Assembly (NCBI GenBank): GCA_943324565.2
Contig: CALPMC020000001.1
Span: 1 to 64,000, forward strand
From: Chitinophaga pinensis
GTDB lineage: Bacteria; Bacteroidota; Bacteroidia; Flavobacteriales_D; Crocinitomicaceae
Length of the DNA: 64,000 bases
Direction: 5' to 3'
Each line of letters opens with the position of its first letter. Within the stretch, counting starts at the first letter, position 1. Below, piece by piece: positions 26,665 to 35,920 of this stretch. The position numbers were made by a program, and so were the translations under genes. Under the pieces are notes generated by a model, which worked only from the letters and a program-made list of their open reading frames with translations, was not told the origin of the DNA and ran no database searches.

Positions 26665-27300
26665 ATGAAAAAAAAAACAAACGAAATAATTTTTATTGGA
26701 TATTCTGGTCATTCTTATACGGTTATTGATGTTGCCAAAAAAGCTGAATATGAACCAAAAGGGTATTTTGATTTAGTTGAGAACACACTAAATCCTTTTC
26801 AATTAACTTATTTAGGGGATGAAAGATTATTTGATTTTTCAAAAATCGGTTTCTTCGTGTTTCCTGCTGTTGGTGACAATTGGTTAAGAATGAAAATTCA
26901 CAAATTCATTCAGCAAAATAACTTAAACGAGTGCCAATTAATTCACCCTAAAGCAATCGTTGGTTTTGATGTTTCAATTGAGAATTCAACATTAATAGCA
27001 GCTGGCGTAATCATAAATCCACTTTGTAAAATCGGAGTTGGTTGCATTCTAAATACAGGCTGTATTTTAGATCATGAAGCTACCGTCGAAAATTACGTTC
27101 ATATCGGTCCTGGCGCTACATTAGCTGGAAATGTTTCTGTAGGTGAAGGTTCTTTTATTGGAGCAAATACGACAATCATTCAAGGAGTTACAATTGGCAA
27201 AAATTGTATAATAGGAGCCGGAAGTGTTGTTCTTAATAACGTTGATGATAATACAGTTATGGTTGGTAATCCTGCTAAATTTTTAAGACGAAATGACTAA
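26665..27300 (+). CDS. NeuD/PglD-type sugar O- or N-acyltransferase (left-handed beta-helix)
   Basis: Probably acetylates a nonulosonic acid or its precursor sugar using acetyl-CoA. The N-terminal ~80 residues (EIIFIGYSGHSYTVIDVAKKAEYEP) form the PglD-like sugar-binding part. From about residue 90, hexapeptide repeats appear (IAAGVIINPLCKIGVGC, VHIGPGATLAGNVSVGEG, FIGANTTIIQGVTIGKN) with a catalytic-type His in ILDHEATV. I use ATG 26665 (211 residues); the longer frame starts at a TTG in the terminator T-tract. Its end overlaps neuB by eight bases. Confidence 0.85.
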   Translation: MKKKTNEIIFIGYSGHSYTVIDVAKKAEYEPKGYFDLVENTLNPFQLTYLGDERLFDFSKIGFFVFPAVGDNWLRMKIHKFIQQNNLNECQLIHPKAIVGFDVSIENSTLIAAGVIINPLCKIGVGCILNTGCILDHEATVENYVHIGPGATLAGNVSVGEGSFIGANTTIIQGVTIGKNCIIGAGSVVLNNVDDNTVMVGNPAKFLRRND

Positions 27301-28315
27301 AGTTTTTATTATTGCTGAGGCTGGAGTTAATCATAATGGTGATTTAGAAAAAGCTAAAAAAATGATTAAAGTTGCAGCAGAAGCAGGAGCAGATGTTGTG
27401 AAATTCCAAACTTTTAAAGCAGAAAAATTAGTTTCAAGTTCAGCAAAAAAAGCACAATATCAACAAAATAATATTGGAGAGACAGACGAGTCTCAATTTA
27501 ATATGTTAAAAAAACTAGAATTACCTTACGATTGGCATCAAGAACTAATCGATTATGCAAAAACACACAATATTCAATTTGCATCGACAGGTTTTGATGA
27601 GGAAAGTGTTGATTTTTTAGCAAATTTAGGACAATCATTTTTTAAAATCCCTTCAGGTGAAATAACTAATCTGCCTTATTTACAACACATTGCAAGCAAA
27701 AATAAGCCAACGATTCTATCAACAGGTATGGCGAATTTAGAAGAAATAACTGAAGCAGTTGAAGTTTTATTAAATGAAGGATTGACAAAAGAAAATATTA
27801 CGGTTTTACATTGCAATACAGAATACCCAACTCCAATGGAGGATGTAAATTTGAAGGCTATGCTTCACATCGAACAAGTTTTACAAGTTAAAATTGGTTA
27901 TTCTGATCACACGTTAGGAATCGAAGTTCCAATTGCGGCAACGGCTTTAGGTGCAACTGTAATTGAAAAACACTTTACTTTAGATAGAACATTGCCTGGT
28001 CCTGACCATTTAGCATCGTTGGAACCAACTGAATTAAAAGCAATGATTCAAGGGATTCGAAATATAGAAAAAGCATTGAGCGGTAATGGTATCAAATCAC
28101 CGAGTAAATCTGAAAGTAAAAACAAAATCATTGCAAGAAAAAGTATTTTATTGAATAAAGATTTAGTTGCTGGAACAATAATAAAGAAAGAAGATCTAGA
28201 AATTAAGCGACCAGGAAATGGAATCTCTCCGATGAAAATCAATGAGGTCATAGGAAAGGAATTGAAAACCGATAAACCGAATGAAACGATTTTACAATGG
28301 GGGGATTTAAAATGA
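27293..28315 (+). CDS. neuB: N-acetylneuraminate (nonulosonate) synthase
   Basis: Condenses phosphoenolpyruvate with ManNAc or a related 6-carbon sugar to form a 9-carbon nonulosonic acid. The N-terminus (IIAEAGVNHNGDLEKAK) and VVKFQTFKAEKLVS are the NeuB barrel motifs. KIPSGEITNLPYLQHIA, STGMANLEEI and GYSDHTLGIEVPIAATALGA are also conserved. The last ~60 residues form the SAF/antifreeze-like domain (IARKSILLNKDLVAGTIIKK). NeuB, LegI and PseI are close relatives, so sequence alone does not settle Neu5Ac, legionaminic or other products. Confidence 0.93.
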   Translation: MTKVFIIAEAGVNHNGDLEKAKKMIKVAAEAGADVVKFQTFKAEKLVSSSAKKAQYQQNNIGETDESQFNMLKKLELPYDWHQELIDYAKTHNIQFASTGFDEESVDFLANLGQSFFKIPSGEITNLPYLQHIASKNKPTILSTGMANLEEITEAVEVLLNEGLTKENITVLHCNTEYPTPMEDVNLKAMLHIEQVLQVKIGYSDHTLGIEVPIAATALGATVIEKHFTLDRTLPGPDHLASLEPTELKAMIQGIRNIEKALSGNGIKSPSKSESKNKIIARKSILLNKDLVAGTIIKKEDLEIKRPGNGISPMKINEVIGKELKTDKPNETILQWGDLK

Positions 28316-29421
28316 AAATAGGTGTTTTAACAAGTTCCCGAGCTGATTATGGTATTTACTTGCCTTTGTTAACAGCCATGAAAAATGACTCACGATTTGA
28401 GTTAAGTATCATTGCGTTTGGCTCTCATACGCGACATGAATTTGGAGAAACGATTAATTCAATTTATTCTGATTCATACAATGAAGTAATTGCAATTGAT
28501 AACCTTTTAGTTGGCGATTCACCAGAAATTATTGCTAAATCTTATGCAAATACAGTTTCCGTTTTTTCAGATTTCTGGAGCAAAAGAGGAGCTACATTTG
28601 ATTGGATTTTCTGTTTAGGCGACCGTTTCGAAATGGCAGCAGCAGTAAATGCAGGAATTCCCTTTCAACTGAAATTTGCACATTTTCACGCTGGAGAAAT
28701 AACCTTGGGCGCTATTGATAATATTTATAGACACCAATTAACCTTAGCTTCAGAATTACATTTTGTGAGTTTACCCATTAATGAACAAAAAGTCTGGGAA
28801 TTGACAGGAGTAAAAAATACAACAACTGTAATTGGTTCTCTAAGTCTTTTGAATCAAGTGAATTTACCTTTGCTTTCTGTTGATGAGTTTTATGAAAAAT
28901 GGCAAATAGACTTATCTATTCCTACGATTTTGATAACAGTAAATCCAGAAACTGTAAATTTTGAAAAAAATGAACTTTACGCTGAAATAACTGTAAAAGC
29001 GCTTAGAGATTTAGCAAACGAATTCCAATTAGTCATAAACCCACCGAATGCAGATACAAAGGGTTCAATTTTCAGGAAAGCATTTATTGACTTACAAAAA
29101 GAAATAAAAACCATAAAAATTATTGAAAGCTTTGGCTCACAATCTTATTTTTCTTGTATGAAACACGCTGCTTTAATGGTAGGTAATACTTCAAGTGGAA
29201 TTATCGAAGCTGCTAGTTTTCAGAAATATGTAATCAATATTGGAGATAGACAAAAAGGTAGATTTGCACCAGGAAATGTAATTGATATTCCATTCGACTA
29301 CGATCAAATCTGTGAAAAATCAAGAATTTATATAAATCAAACTTATTTAGGGGAAAATCCTTACTTCAATAAAGACGCAATTATATTGACAATCAACAAA
29401 CTTTTACAATGCGCACAATGA
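28312..29421 (+). CDS. neuC: Hydrolysing UDP-N-acetylglucosamine 2-epimerase
   Basis: Releases UDP and yields ManNAc (or the 2,4-diacetamido analogue in legionaminate synthesis) for NeuB. The N-terminus KIGVLTSSRADYGIYLPLL is the family signature. CLGDRFEMAAAVNAG, FAHFHAGEITLGAIDNIYRH and VGNTSSGIIEAASF are the GT-B-fold nucleotide-binding segments. I start it at ATG 28312, which shares ATGA with the neuB stop; a start at 28297 would lie inside neuB. Confidence 0.93.
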   Translation: MKIGVLTSSRADYGIYLPLLTAMKNDSRFELSIIAFGSHTRHEFGETINSIYSDSYNEVIAIDNLLVGDSPEIIAKSYANTVSVFSDFWSKRGATFDWIFCLGDRFEMAAAVNAGIPFQLKFAHFHAGEITLGAIDNIYRHQLTLASELHFVSLPINEQKVWELTGVKNTTTVIGSLSLLNQVNLPLLSVDEFYEKWQIDLSIPTILITVNPETVNFEKNELYAEITVKALRDLANEFQLVINPPNADTKGSIFRKAFIDLQKEIKTIKIIESFGSQSYFSCMKHAALMVGNTSSGIIEAASFQKYVINIGDRQKGRFAPGNVIDIPFDYDQICEKSRIYINQTYLGENPYFNKDAIILTINKLLQCAQ

Positions 29422-30470
29422 TTTGGCAAAAACATTTAATATCAATAGAAACAACAATTAAAATTGCATTGGGACTATTGGACGATCTAGCACAAGATGC
29501 TTTACTTTTTATTGTTGACGATGAAAATAGGCTCATTGGTTCAATCACTGACGGAGATATTCGTCGTGGTCTTATGAAAGGTATTTTGATTGAAGAAAGC
29601 GTTTCAGCCGTTGCCAACTTGAAACCTAAATTTTTAATCCAAAATTCTGAAGAGTTTTTAAATCAGCTTATTGAATTCAGAGAAAAGAAGTTTAAGATTG
29701 TACCTATAGTTTCGGCCGATAAAAAACTTATCGATTGTATTAATTTCCGCCTAAAGAAAACAATTCTACCCATTGAATGTGTGATTATGGCTGGAGGCAA
29801 AGGTGAACGGTTACGTCCGTTAACCGAATCAACGCCAAAACCATTATTAAAGGTAGGAAACAAACCAATCATCGAATACAACATTGATTCCTTTAAAAAT
29901 CATGGAATTGATAAATGTTGGATTTCAATAAATTACCTAGGTGAACAATTGGAAATATTTTCAGAAGAAAAACAAACTGAATCTTTTGAAATAAAAACAA
30001 TTCGTGAAGATTATCCAATGGGAACAATTGGTTCAATTAAACTTATTGAACAATTTGATAAAGAAATAATTATGGTTTGTAATTCTGATTTATTGAACAA
30101 TGTAAATTTAGAAGCTTTTTATCTTGATTTTATAAATTCAAACACCGATTTATCAGTAGTTACAATCCCTTACACTGTAAATATCCCTTATGCTGTTTTA
30201 GAATTGGAAAATGAATATGTTACCAATCTCAAAGAAAAACCAAGTTTTACTTATTATTCAAATGGAGGAATTTATCTTTTCAAAAAAAGTTTACTTGATT
30301 TAATCCCTGAGAATTGTCCTTTTTCGGCAACAGATTTTATGGAAAAAATCATCGAAGAAAAATTGAAGATCAAAAGCTTTCCTCATCATGGTTATTGGTT
30401 AGATATTGGAAAACATGAAGATTATAAACGTGCAAATGAAGATATTAAAACATTTCAATTTAACTTATGA
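29418..30470 (+). CDS. CBS-domain sugar nucleotidyltransferase (PtmE-like)
   Basis: Residues ~1-115 form a CBS pair (LLFIVDDENRLIGSITDGDI and FKIVPIVSADKKLIDCI). The rest is a nucleotidyltransferase with VIMAGGKGERLRPLTESTPK and a metal-site region around VCNSDLLNNVN. In Campylobacter the CBS-nucleotidyltransferase PtmE activates GlcN-1-P with GTP for legionaminic acid synthesis, and this fusion is typical next to neuB/neuC/neuA homologues. I prefer ATG 29418 (ATGA overlap with neuC); ATG 29409 is an alternative three codons longer. Whether the nucleotide is GTP, CTP or another cannot be read from the sequence. Confidence 0.82.
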   Translation: MIWQKHLISIETTIKIALGLLDDLAQDALLFIVDDENRLIGSITDGDIRRGLMKGILIEESVSAVANLKPKFLIQNSEEFLNQLIEFREKKFKIVPIVSADKKLIDCINFRLKKTILPIECVIMAGGKGERLRPLTESTPKPLLKVGNKPIIEYNIDSFKNHGIDKCWISINYLGEQLEIFSEEKQTESFEIKTIREDYPMGTIGSIKLIEQFDKEIIMVCNSDLLNNVNLEAFYLDFINSNTDLSVVTIPYTVNIPYAVLELENEYVTNLKEKPSFTYYSNGGIYLFKKSLLDLIPENCPFSATDFMEKIIEEKLKIKSFPHHGYWLDIGKHEDYKRANEDIKTFQFNL

Positions 30471-31168
30471 TTCAAATTGAAAAATACTTAATTGTGATTC
30501 CAGCAAGAGGAGGTTCGAAGGGAATTCCGCGCAAAAATATAAAGCTATTGAATGGAAAACCTTTGATTCACTACACGATTGAAGCTGCCCAAAATATATT
30601 CGATTCTAGTAGAATTTGTGTGTCAACTGAAGATCTTGAAATCAACTCTATTGCTAAAAAATCAGGATTAATCTATTCTTACCTCCGTCCTGAAAAACTT
30701 TCAACTGACATTAGTTCTTCACGTGACGTAGTTCTAGATGTTATTGACCATTACCAAAACCAAGGTCCGGTATTTGAAACTATTATTTTATTACAACCAA
30801 CATCACCATTTAGAACTTCTAAGCATATTTTAGAGGCAATAAGTCTTTATGAATCTTCGGACTGTGAAATGGTTGTTAGTGTCAAAAAAACTAAAAGTAA
30901 TCCCTATTTTAATCTATTCGAAGAAAATGAATCTGGGAATTTAGAATTATCCAAAAAAGGAAATTTTACTTCTCGACAAAGCGTACCTATAACATACGAA
31001 TACAATGGTGCAATTTATATTTTCTCGAAAGAAACAATTCAATCGAAGCAATTTTCGGAGTTTGAAAGAATCAAAAAATATGAAATGTCAGCAATTGATT
31101 CAGTAGATTTAGATGAACCATTGGATTGGAAATTGGCAGAATTAATATTTAATGAAAAAACAGATTGA
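30467..31168 (+). CDS. neuA: CMP-sialic acid (acylneuraminate) cytidylyltransferase
   Basis: Activates the nonulosonic acid as its CMP-sugar. The N-terminal IPARGGSKGIPRKNIKLLNGKPL is the hallmark; LLQPTSPFRTSKHI and ETIQSKQFSE with DSVDLDEPLDW complete the active site. The length of 233 residues is normal for the single-domain enzyme. It is coupled on both sides by four-base overlaps. Confidence 0.94.
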   Translation: MIQIEKYLIVIPARGGSKGIPRKNIKLLNGKPLIHYTIEAAQNIFDSSRICVSTEDLEINSIAKKSGLIYSYLRPEKLSTDISSSRDVVLDVIDHYQNQGPVFETIILLQPTSPFRTSKHILEAISLYESSDCEMVVSVKKTKSNPYFNLFEENESGNLELSKKGNFTSRQSVPITYEYNGAIYIFSKETIQSKQFSEFERIKKYEMSAIDSVDLDEPLDWKLAELIFNEKTD

Positions 31169-32622
31169 GTACTTTAAAGAATAAAACAATCAAAGCTTTT
31201 TCTTGGGATATCTTAGGACGAATTTTCATTCAAGGTAACAGCTTTATTGTATCTATTTTTCTTGCACGTTTACTTGGACCAGAGCAATTTGGACTTATAG
31301 CAACTGCTATGGCTTTCATAAGTATAAGTAGTGTTTTTATAGATATTGGATTTTCAGCAGCCTTGATTCAAAGTCAGAAAAACACACAGACTACTTACAG
31401 CTCAATCTTTTTCTTTAACATCTTTGCTGGAGCAGTATTAACACTTCTTACTTATCTAATTGCACCTTTGATCGGTAAGTTTTATGACAATTCGTTAGTA
31501 ACAGACTTGGTAAGATGGTTATCATTAGTTTTTGTTTTTAATTCTTTCAATCGTATTCAGAACACTATTCTCAACAAAGAATTAAATTTCAAAGCTTTGA
31601 CTTTAAGAACATTTATCGCTTCTATTGTAAGTGGAACTTTAGGTGTAGTTTGTGCCTATCAAGGCTGGGGAGTTTATAGTTTAGTCGTTCAAACCTTAAG
31701 TTTTGGTTTATTCAGTACCATTCTGCTATGGTCAACTTCTACATGGAAACCTAGCTTTCATTTTTCAATGGCTGAAGTAAAGAGACTTATGGGATTTAGT
31801 GTTTATGCCTTCTTAGAACGAATTTTAAATAATATTTTCATTCGATTAGATGTTTTATTACTTGCAAAAATATTTTCACCAATAACTGTAGGTTTTTACT
31901 CAAGATCTTCAACTTTAGTAGATCAAGTTACCAAATACACTTCAACCTCAATTATTCGTGTTTTATTTCCGGTTTTAAGTAAAGTTCAAGACAATCAAAA
32001 AGAATATGAAAAGATTTATTTTAGAATGTTTTCAATCATTTCTTTTTTAAGCTATGCTTTATCTGGATTACTTTATTTCATTGGTTGTGATATCATTCTA
32101 TTACTTTTTGGTAATAAATGGCACGCTTCTGTTCCAATTTTTCAAATATTAATAATTGCTAGTTGTAATATTCCTTTGAATTCTTTAATGTGGAATGCAC
32201 TAATGAGTAAAGGAAAAGCAAAGGAGAATTTTTATTATGGAATACTACGTAAATCAGTTGGATTGATTCCTTTCATTTTCGCCTTCTACTTTGACATTTG
32301 GTGGTTTACTGTAACTTGGGTCGTATCCAAATTTATCATCTCTTTCTTAAATATTATAGTTCTAAAAAAACACTCAAATCTATCTATTTCAAAACACCTA
32401 TACTATTTACTAAACGGATTTATAATTTTAATACCTGGCTTTTTAATCTTTGAATATTTAGAATTAAATCTGTTCGCAACAAGAGTTATTTTTGCAATAT
32501 CCTATTTACTCGTTTATTTATTTGCAAACTGGGTAATTAAAAACGAAGGTTTAATCTATATTATCAGTACAATTTCAACTATAAAAGGAGCACTTAAGAA
32601 ACGATTAGTTAGTAAATCCTAA
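31165..32622 (+). CDS. Oligosaccharide flippase (Wzx/PST-type MATE-like)
   Basis: Predicted to flip an undecaprenyl-linked glycan unit across the inner membrane. The 485 residues start with KAFSWDILGRIFIQGNSFIV and FLARLLGPEQFGLIATAMAF, as in RfbX/WzxC-type exporters, and contain about 12-14 hydrophobic helices. The start is TTG at 31165, inside a TTGA overlap with the neuA stop; no ATG occurs before the domain begins. Confidence 0.88.
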   Translation: MSTLKNKTIKAFSWDILGRIFIQGNSFIVSIFLARLLGPEQFGLIATAMAFISISSVFIDIGFSAALIQSQKNTQTTYSSIFFFNIFAGAVLTLLTYLIAPLIGKFYDNSLVTDLVRWLSLVFVFNSFNRIQNTILNKELNFKALTLRTFIASIVSGTLGVVCAYQGWGVYSLVVQTLSFGLFSTILLWSTSTWKPSFHFSMAEVKRLMGFSVYAFLERILNNIFIRLDVLLLAKIFSPITVGFYSRSSTLVDQVTKYTSTSIIRVLFPVLSKVQDNQKEYEKIYFRMFSIISFLSYALSGLLYFIGCDIILLLFGNKWHASVPIFQILIIASCNIPLNSLMWNALMSKGKAKENFYYGILRKSVGLIPFIFAFYFDIWWFTVTWVVSKFIISFLNIIVLKKHSNLSISKHLYYLLNGFIILIPGFLIFEYLELNLFATRVIFAISYLLVYLFANWVIKNEGLIYIISTISTIKGALKKRLVSKS

Positions 32623-32643
32623 CCTACCTACACTATATTTATA

Positions 32644-33642
32644 ATGATACTCAACAAACTCTCCATTTACAAACCCATACTTGAGGTTGAAAATGCGGTA
32701 GTACTTAACCCGAAAGTTAGTGTAATTCTTTTAACTTATAATCATGAAAATTATATTGCTCAAAGTATAGAGAGTATATTAAATCAAGAAACTGATTTTG
32801 AATTTGAAATTCTTATTGGTGAAGACGACTCTACTGATGATACAAGAAAAATTTGTTTGGAATATGCACAAAAGTATCCTTCAAAAATACGTTTGTTTCT
32901 TCATCATAAAGAAAACAAAATCGCTGCCAATGGAGTTCCAAACGGTAAATTCAACCTACTTTACTCAATTGAAATGTGCAGAGGTAGCTATATTGCAACA
33001 TGTGAAGGTGATGATTATTGGCATCTTAAACAAAAACTTCAAATTCAAACTGATTTCATGGAAAACAATCCAGAATTCACAACAATTGCAACGGATTTTA
33101 CGAAATTGTATGTTCACAATAATTTAAAAAAACATGCATTCAATAAAATAGTAAAGATGGAATTAAAAGATAGAACTATTGAACCAATTAATATCTTCAA
33201 AACTCAAATTAAAATAATGAGAATGTGTACTTATTTTTTTAAAGCTGAACTTTTGAAAAGTTTTTATCCGTTAATTATGGAGACAGCTGGGGATATTCAA
33301 ATTTTATTGCACGCCTTTCAATTTGGAAAAATCAAATATTTAGCAATTGACAGTTCAACTTACAGAGTTATGAATGAATCAGCCAGTAAAACAAAAGACT
33401 ATTCAAAAAGACAACGGTTTTTATGGAATTACATTGTTTTTATAGAGAAAGCAATTACCCACTATCACTTAGATAGTAAAGAACAAACTTATCTCAAAAA
33501 ACAAAAGATGATGTATCAAATTCGGGAATATTCAGAACGAAAACAATTTTTAAAGACTAATTTGATTGGATTAAAAATGATTGCTTATGGTTATTTCTCA
33601 AAAAATATTTTTCGAAATATCAATCATTCATTACGAAAATAG
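32644..33642 (+). CDS. Glycosyltransferase family 2 protein
   Basis: Inverting GT-A enzyme. VSVILLTYNHENYIAQSIES opens the domain, ILIGEDDSTDDTRKIC is the nucleotide-binding segment, and CEGDDYWHLKQKLQIQ holds the DxD-like acidic site. The C-terminal third is basic and helical, possibly membrane-associated. Donor and acceptor are unknown. It lies 21 bases after the flippase and is followed without a gap by the sialyltransferase-like gene. Confidence 0.88.
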   Translation: MILNKLSIYKPILEVENAVVLNPKVSVILLTYNHENYIAQSIESILNQETDFEFEILIGEDDSTDDTRKICLEYAQKYPSKIRLFLHHKENKIAANGVPNGKFNLLYSIEMCRGSYIATCEGDDYWHLKQKLQIQTDFMENNPEFTTIATDFTKLYVHNNLKKHAFNKIVKMELKDRTIEPINIFKTQIKIMRMCTYFFKAELLKSFYPLIMETAGDIQILLHAFQFGKIKYLAIDSSTYRVMNESASKTKDYSKRQRFLWNYIVFIEKAITHYHLDSKEQTYLKKQKMMYQIREYSERKQFLKTNLIGLKMIAYGYFSKNIFRNINHSLRK

Positions 33643-34686
33643 ATGAGTAACAACTATTATTTTGTTCGAACACCTCTTCAATATTTGAACGCTTTTGAAG
33701 CAAGAAATAACGATAAATTCAAATCAGGAGCTCATCATTTAATCGTTTTAAGTGATTTTCATCGCTCTATATCACAAATAGAATCAATCATTGAAAACGA
33801 TTTTTGGTCTAGTATTGATTTCCCTTGGAAAGAATTTAATACTAAAAAAAATAATCCTATTTTCAATGCGATTAATATATTAAAACGCAAAAGAAAACTA
33901 GACAAAATTATCTCTTATATAAAACCATTTGATTTAATTTTTTGGGGGAATTTAAACGCAAATTGGTTTTTTTATCTCTATCAGAAAACAAATTCTAACA
34001 TCTGTATTTTAGATGATGGTTTTGTTTCGATTAATACCATATTAAATACTGATTTAAAAGTCTTAAAATCTAAACTTCTAAGCAGTAAATTAGGGAAAAT
34101 AGAACGATTTATACTGAAACTAAATTACAACATCAATTGGGAAAGAATTATGTTTTTTACCAATTTCGATTTAAAAACTAGCACAAAAAATATTGAACAG
34201 CACAACTATGAATTCTTAAGTAAACAATTTAAAATTAACACAATAGAAAATAAAGTTTACTTTATTGGACAGCCTTTGATTTTTCAGAAAATGATGAAAA
34301 AGGAGGTATATGTTTCATTAGTAGATTCAATTATTCGCCATTATCAATCCAAAGACTTTAATTGTTTTTACATTCCACATCGTTCAACCACTTTAGATTA
34401 CATTCCAAATCATTGGTCAACAAAAACTTTTAACAAACCTATTGAGTGTATTTTGTTTGATGAATCAATTGAAAAACCATTGGTTTTTGCATCCTTTTAT
34501 TCCTCGGCATTGTATAATATTGCAATGATGGATAAAAATTCTGTATTCAAATATGATTATTGGCAATTTGACGAAAGTGATTTAATAAACTTTAATTTTA
34601 AAACAATAAGTGATGTCTATAAATTTGTTCAATCACAAAATAAAGACAACGTTAATGTAAGACATAAATCGGTAGTTAATGCCTAG
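33643..34686 (+). CDS. Sialyltransferase-like glycosyltransferase (GT52/polysialyltransferase-type)
   Basis: Probably transfers the CMP-nonulosonic acid made by the upstream genes. The 347 residues show the general plan of GT52 and related bacterial sialyltransferases: NYYFVRTPLQYLNAFEA at the N-terminus, CILDDGFVSIN in the middle, VYFIGQPL, FNCFYIPHRSTT (acceptor/CMP-binding region) and VFASFYSSALYNIA. The similarity is by motif and not by overall recognition, so the class is inferred. Its position right after a sialic-acid pathway supports the reading. The product ends eight bases inside the polymerase gene. Confidence 0.65.
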   Translation: MSNNYYFVRTPLQYLNAFEARNNDKFKSGAHHLIVLSDFHRSISQIESIIENDFWSSIDFPWKEFNTKKNNPIFNAINILKRKRKLDKIISYIKPFDLIFWGNLNANWFFYLYQKTNSNICILDDGFVSINTILNTDLKVLKSKLLSSKLGKIERFILKLNYNINWERIMFFTNFDLKTSTKNIEQHNYEFLSKQFKINTIENKVYFIGQPLIFQKMMKKEVYVSLVDSIIRHYQSKDFNCFYIPHRSTTLDYIPNHWSTKTFNKPIECILFDESIEKPLVFASFYSSALYNIAMMDKNSVFKYDYWQFDESDLINFNFKTISDVYKFVQSQNKDNVNVRHKSVVNA

Positions 34687-35920
34687 AGAAAAACTCGATA
34701 ATATCTTTTACTTTTTTCTTTTCATTCCAATTCTGAATGTTTTATCCTCAATTGCAACACCTTTTTATCCTGGGGCATTAAATCCTGGGGTTATTCGTGG
34801 AGGAATTTTGAGCTTATTTCTAATTTGGTTTTTAATAAATAAATATAAAAGTAAACCCGACACAAATCTAGTTGTTGGCTACACTTTTTACATCTTTCTT
34901 CTTTGTTGGTTCTCTGAAGAATCTTCAACATCTTTCTATATTTTCAATAAATTTGCTATTTCAAGTTTGATGTTCATTCTTGGTTTTTATTATATACAAA
35001 GTCCACTTCGCTTTTTATATTTACAAAGAGCTTTTTTAATTAGTATTGTTTGTATTATCATTTACTTTGCTTTATCGAATGTATTCGGAGTTGGTAAACA
35101 AAGTTACCAAGATGATTCAGTGTTTTTTGGAGAATCTGGCGTAAACATTACTAAATCAATTGTGATATTTATAATAGGAATTCCACTCTATCTAAGATTT
35201 GAAAACAAAAATCAATATAAAACAATAGCGTTGATTGCGTTATTGATTGGTGTAATTACTGTTTTTTTAGGTATGAAACGATCTGCTATTTTAGCTATGA
35301 GTTTTGGTTTTTTCTTTTATTCTTTGTTAACTCCTTATAAAACAAGACTTATCAGAAATGTTCCTTTAATTTTATTAGTGCTTTTTTTAGCTTCACCCTA
35401 TTATGTTCCGATTATCGAAAAAAGATTTGAGGCCAGGCGAGGTAGGGTTTCAATGACAGTTAATCAATTAAAAGAAAACGAAAGTGAAGGTCGACTTTTA
35501 GAAATTCAATATACAATAGAACAAACATTTGAACGTCTTGATCGTGTCTTTTTTGGTTTTAATGTATTCATGAAAAAAGACTATCAAGGACGAAAAAGAA
35601 TGCTTCATATAGATTATACAAACATGCTTGGAGGAGCTGGTATAATTGGTTTAGTCTTATTTATTGGAGTTTATATTAAAATAATTAAGCGGCAATTGTT
35701 TTATAAAACAGTTCTAGGAAATAGCTTGCTTTCGAAAGAAATATTTGCCACTACAGCTTCTTTGGTTGCAGTTCAAGCTTTTCTTTCGATTGGAGGAACA
35801 ATGCAAGGTGTAAATCAAAGAGGTTATATACTTTTGTATCTTGGAGCATTAATGGGGTTATCCTTATCTCTAATAAAACTAAAAATCACACAAAATAGTG
35901 CAAATAAACAAAGTCAATAA
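34679..35920 (+). CDS. Wzy-like O-antigen/capsule polymerase
   Basis: A 413-residue membrane protein with about ten hydrophobic helices and a large periplasmic loop (roughly residues 245-310) carrying RFEARRGRVSMTV and EGRLLEIQYTIEQTFERL. This topology fits Wzy polymerases and O-antigen ligases, which share little sequence. Its place between glycosyltransferases and after a Wzx-type flippase favours a polymerase. WaaL-type ligase is the alternative. Confidence 0.75.
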   Translation: MPREKLDNIFYFFLFIPILNVLSSIATPFYPGALNPGVIRGGILSLFLIWFLINKYKSKPDTNLVVGYTFYIFLLCWFSEESSTSFYIFNKFAISSLMFILGFYYIQSPLRFLYLQRAFLISIVCIIIYFALSNVFGVGKQSYQDDSVFFGESGVNITKSIVIFIIGIPLYLRFENKNQYKTIALIALLIGVITVFLGMKRSAILAMSFGFFFYSLLTPYKTRLIRNVPLILLVLFLASPYYVPIIEKRFEARRGRVSMTVNQLKENESEGRLLEIQYTIEQTFERLDRVFFGFNVFMKKDYQGRKRMLHIDYTNMLGGAGIIGLVLFIGVYIKIIKRQLFYKTVLGNSLLSKEIFATTASLVAVQAFLSIGGTMQGVNQRGYILLYLGALMGLSLSLIKLKITQNSANKQSQ

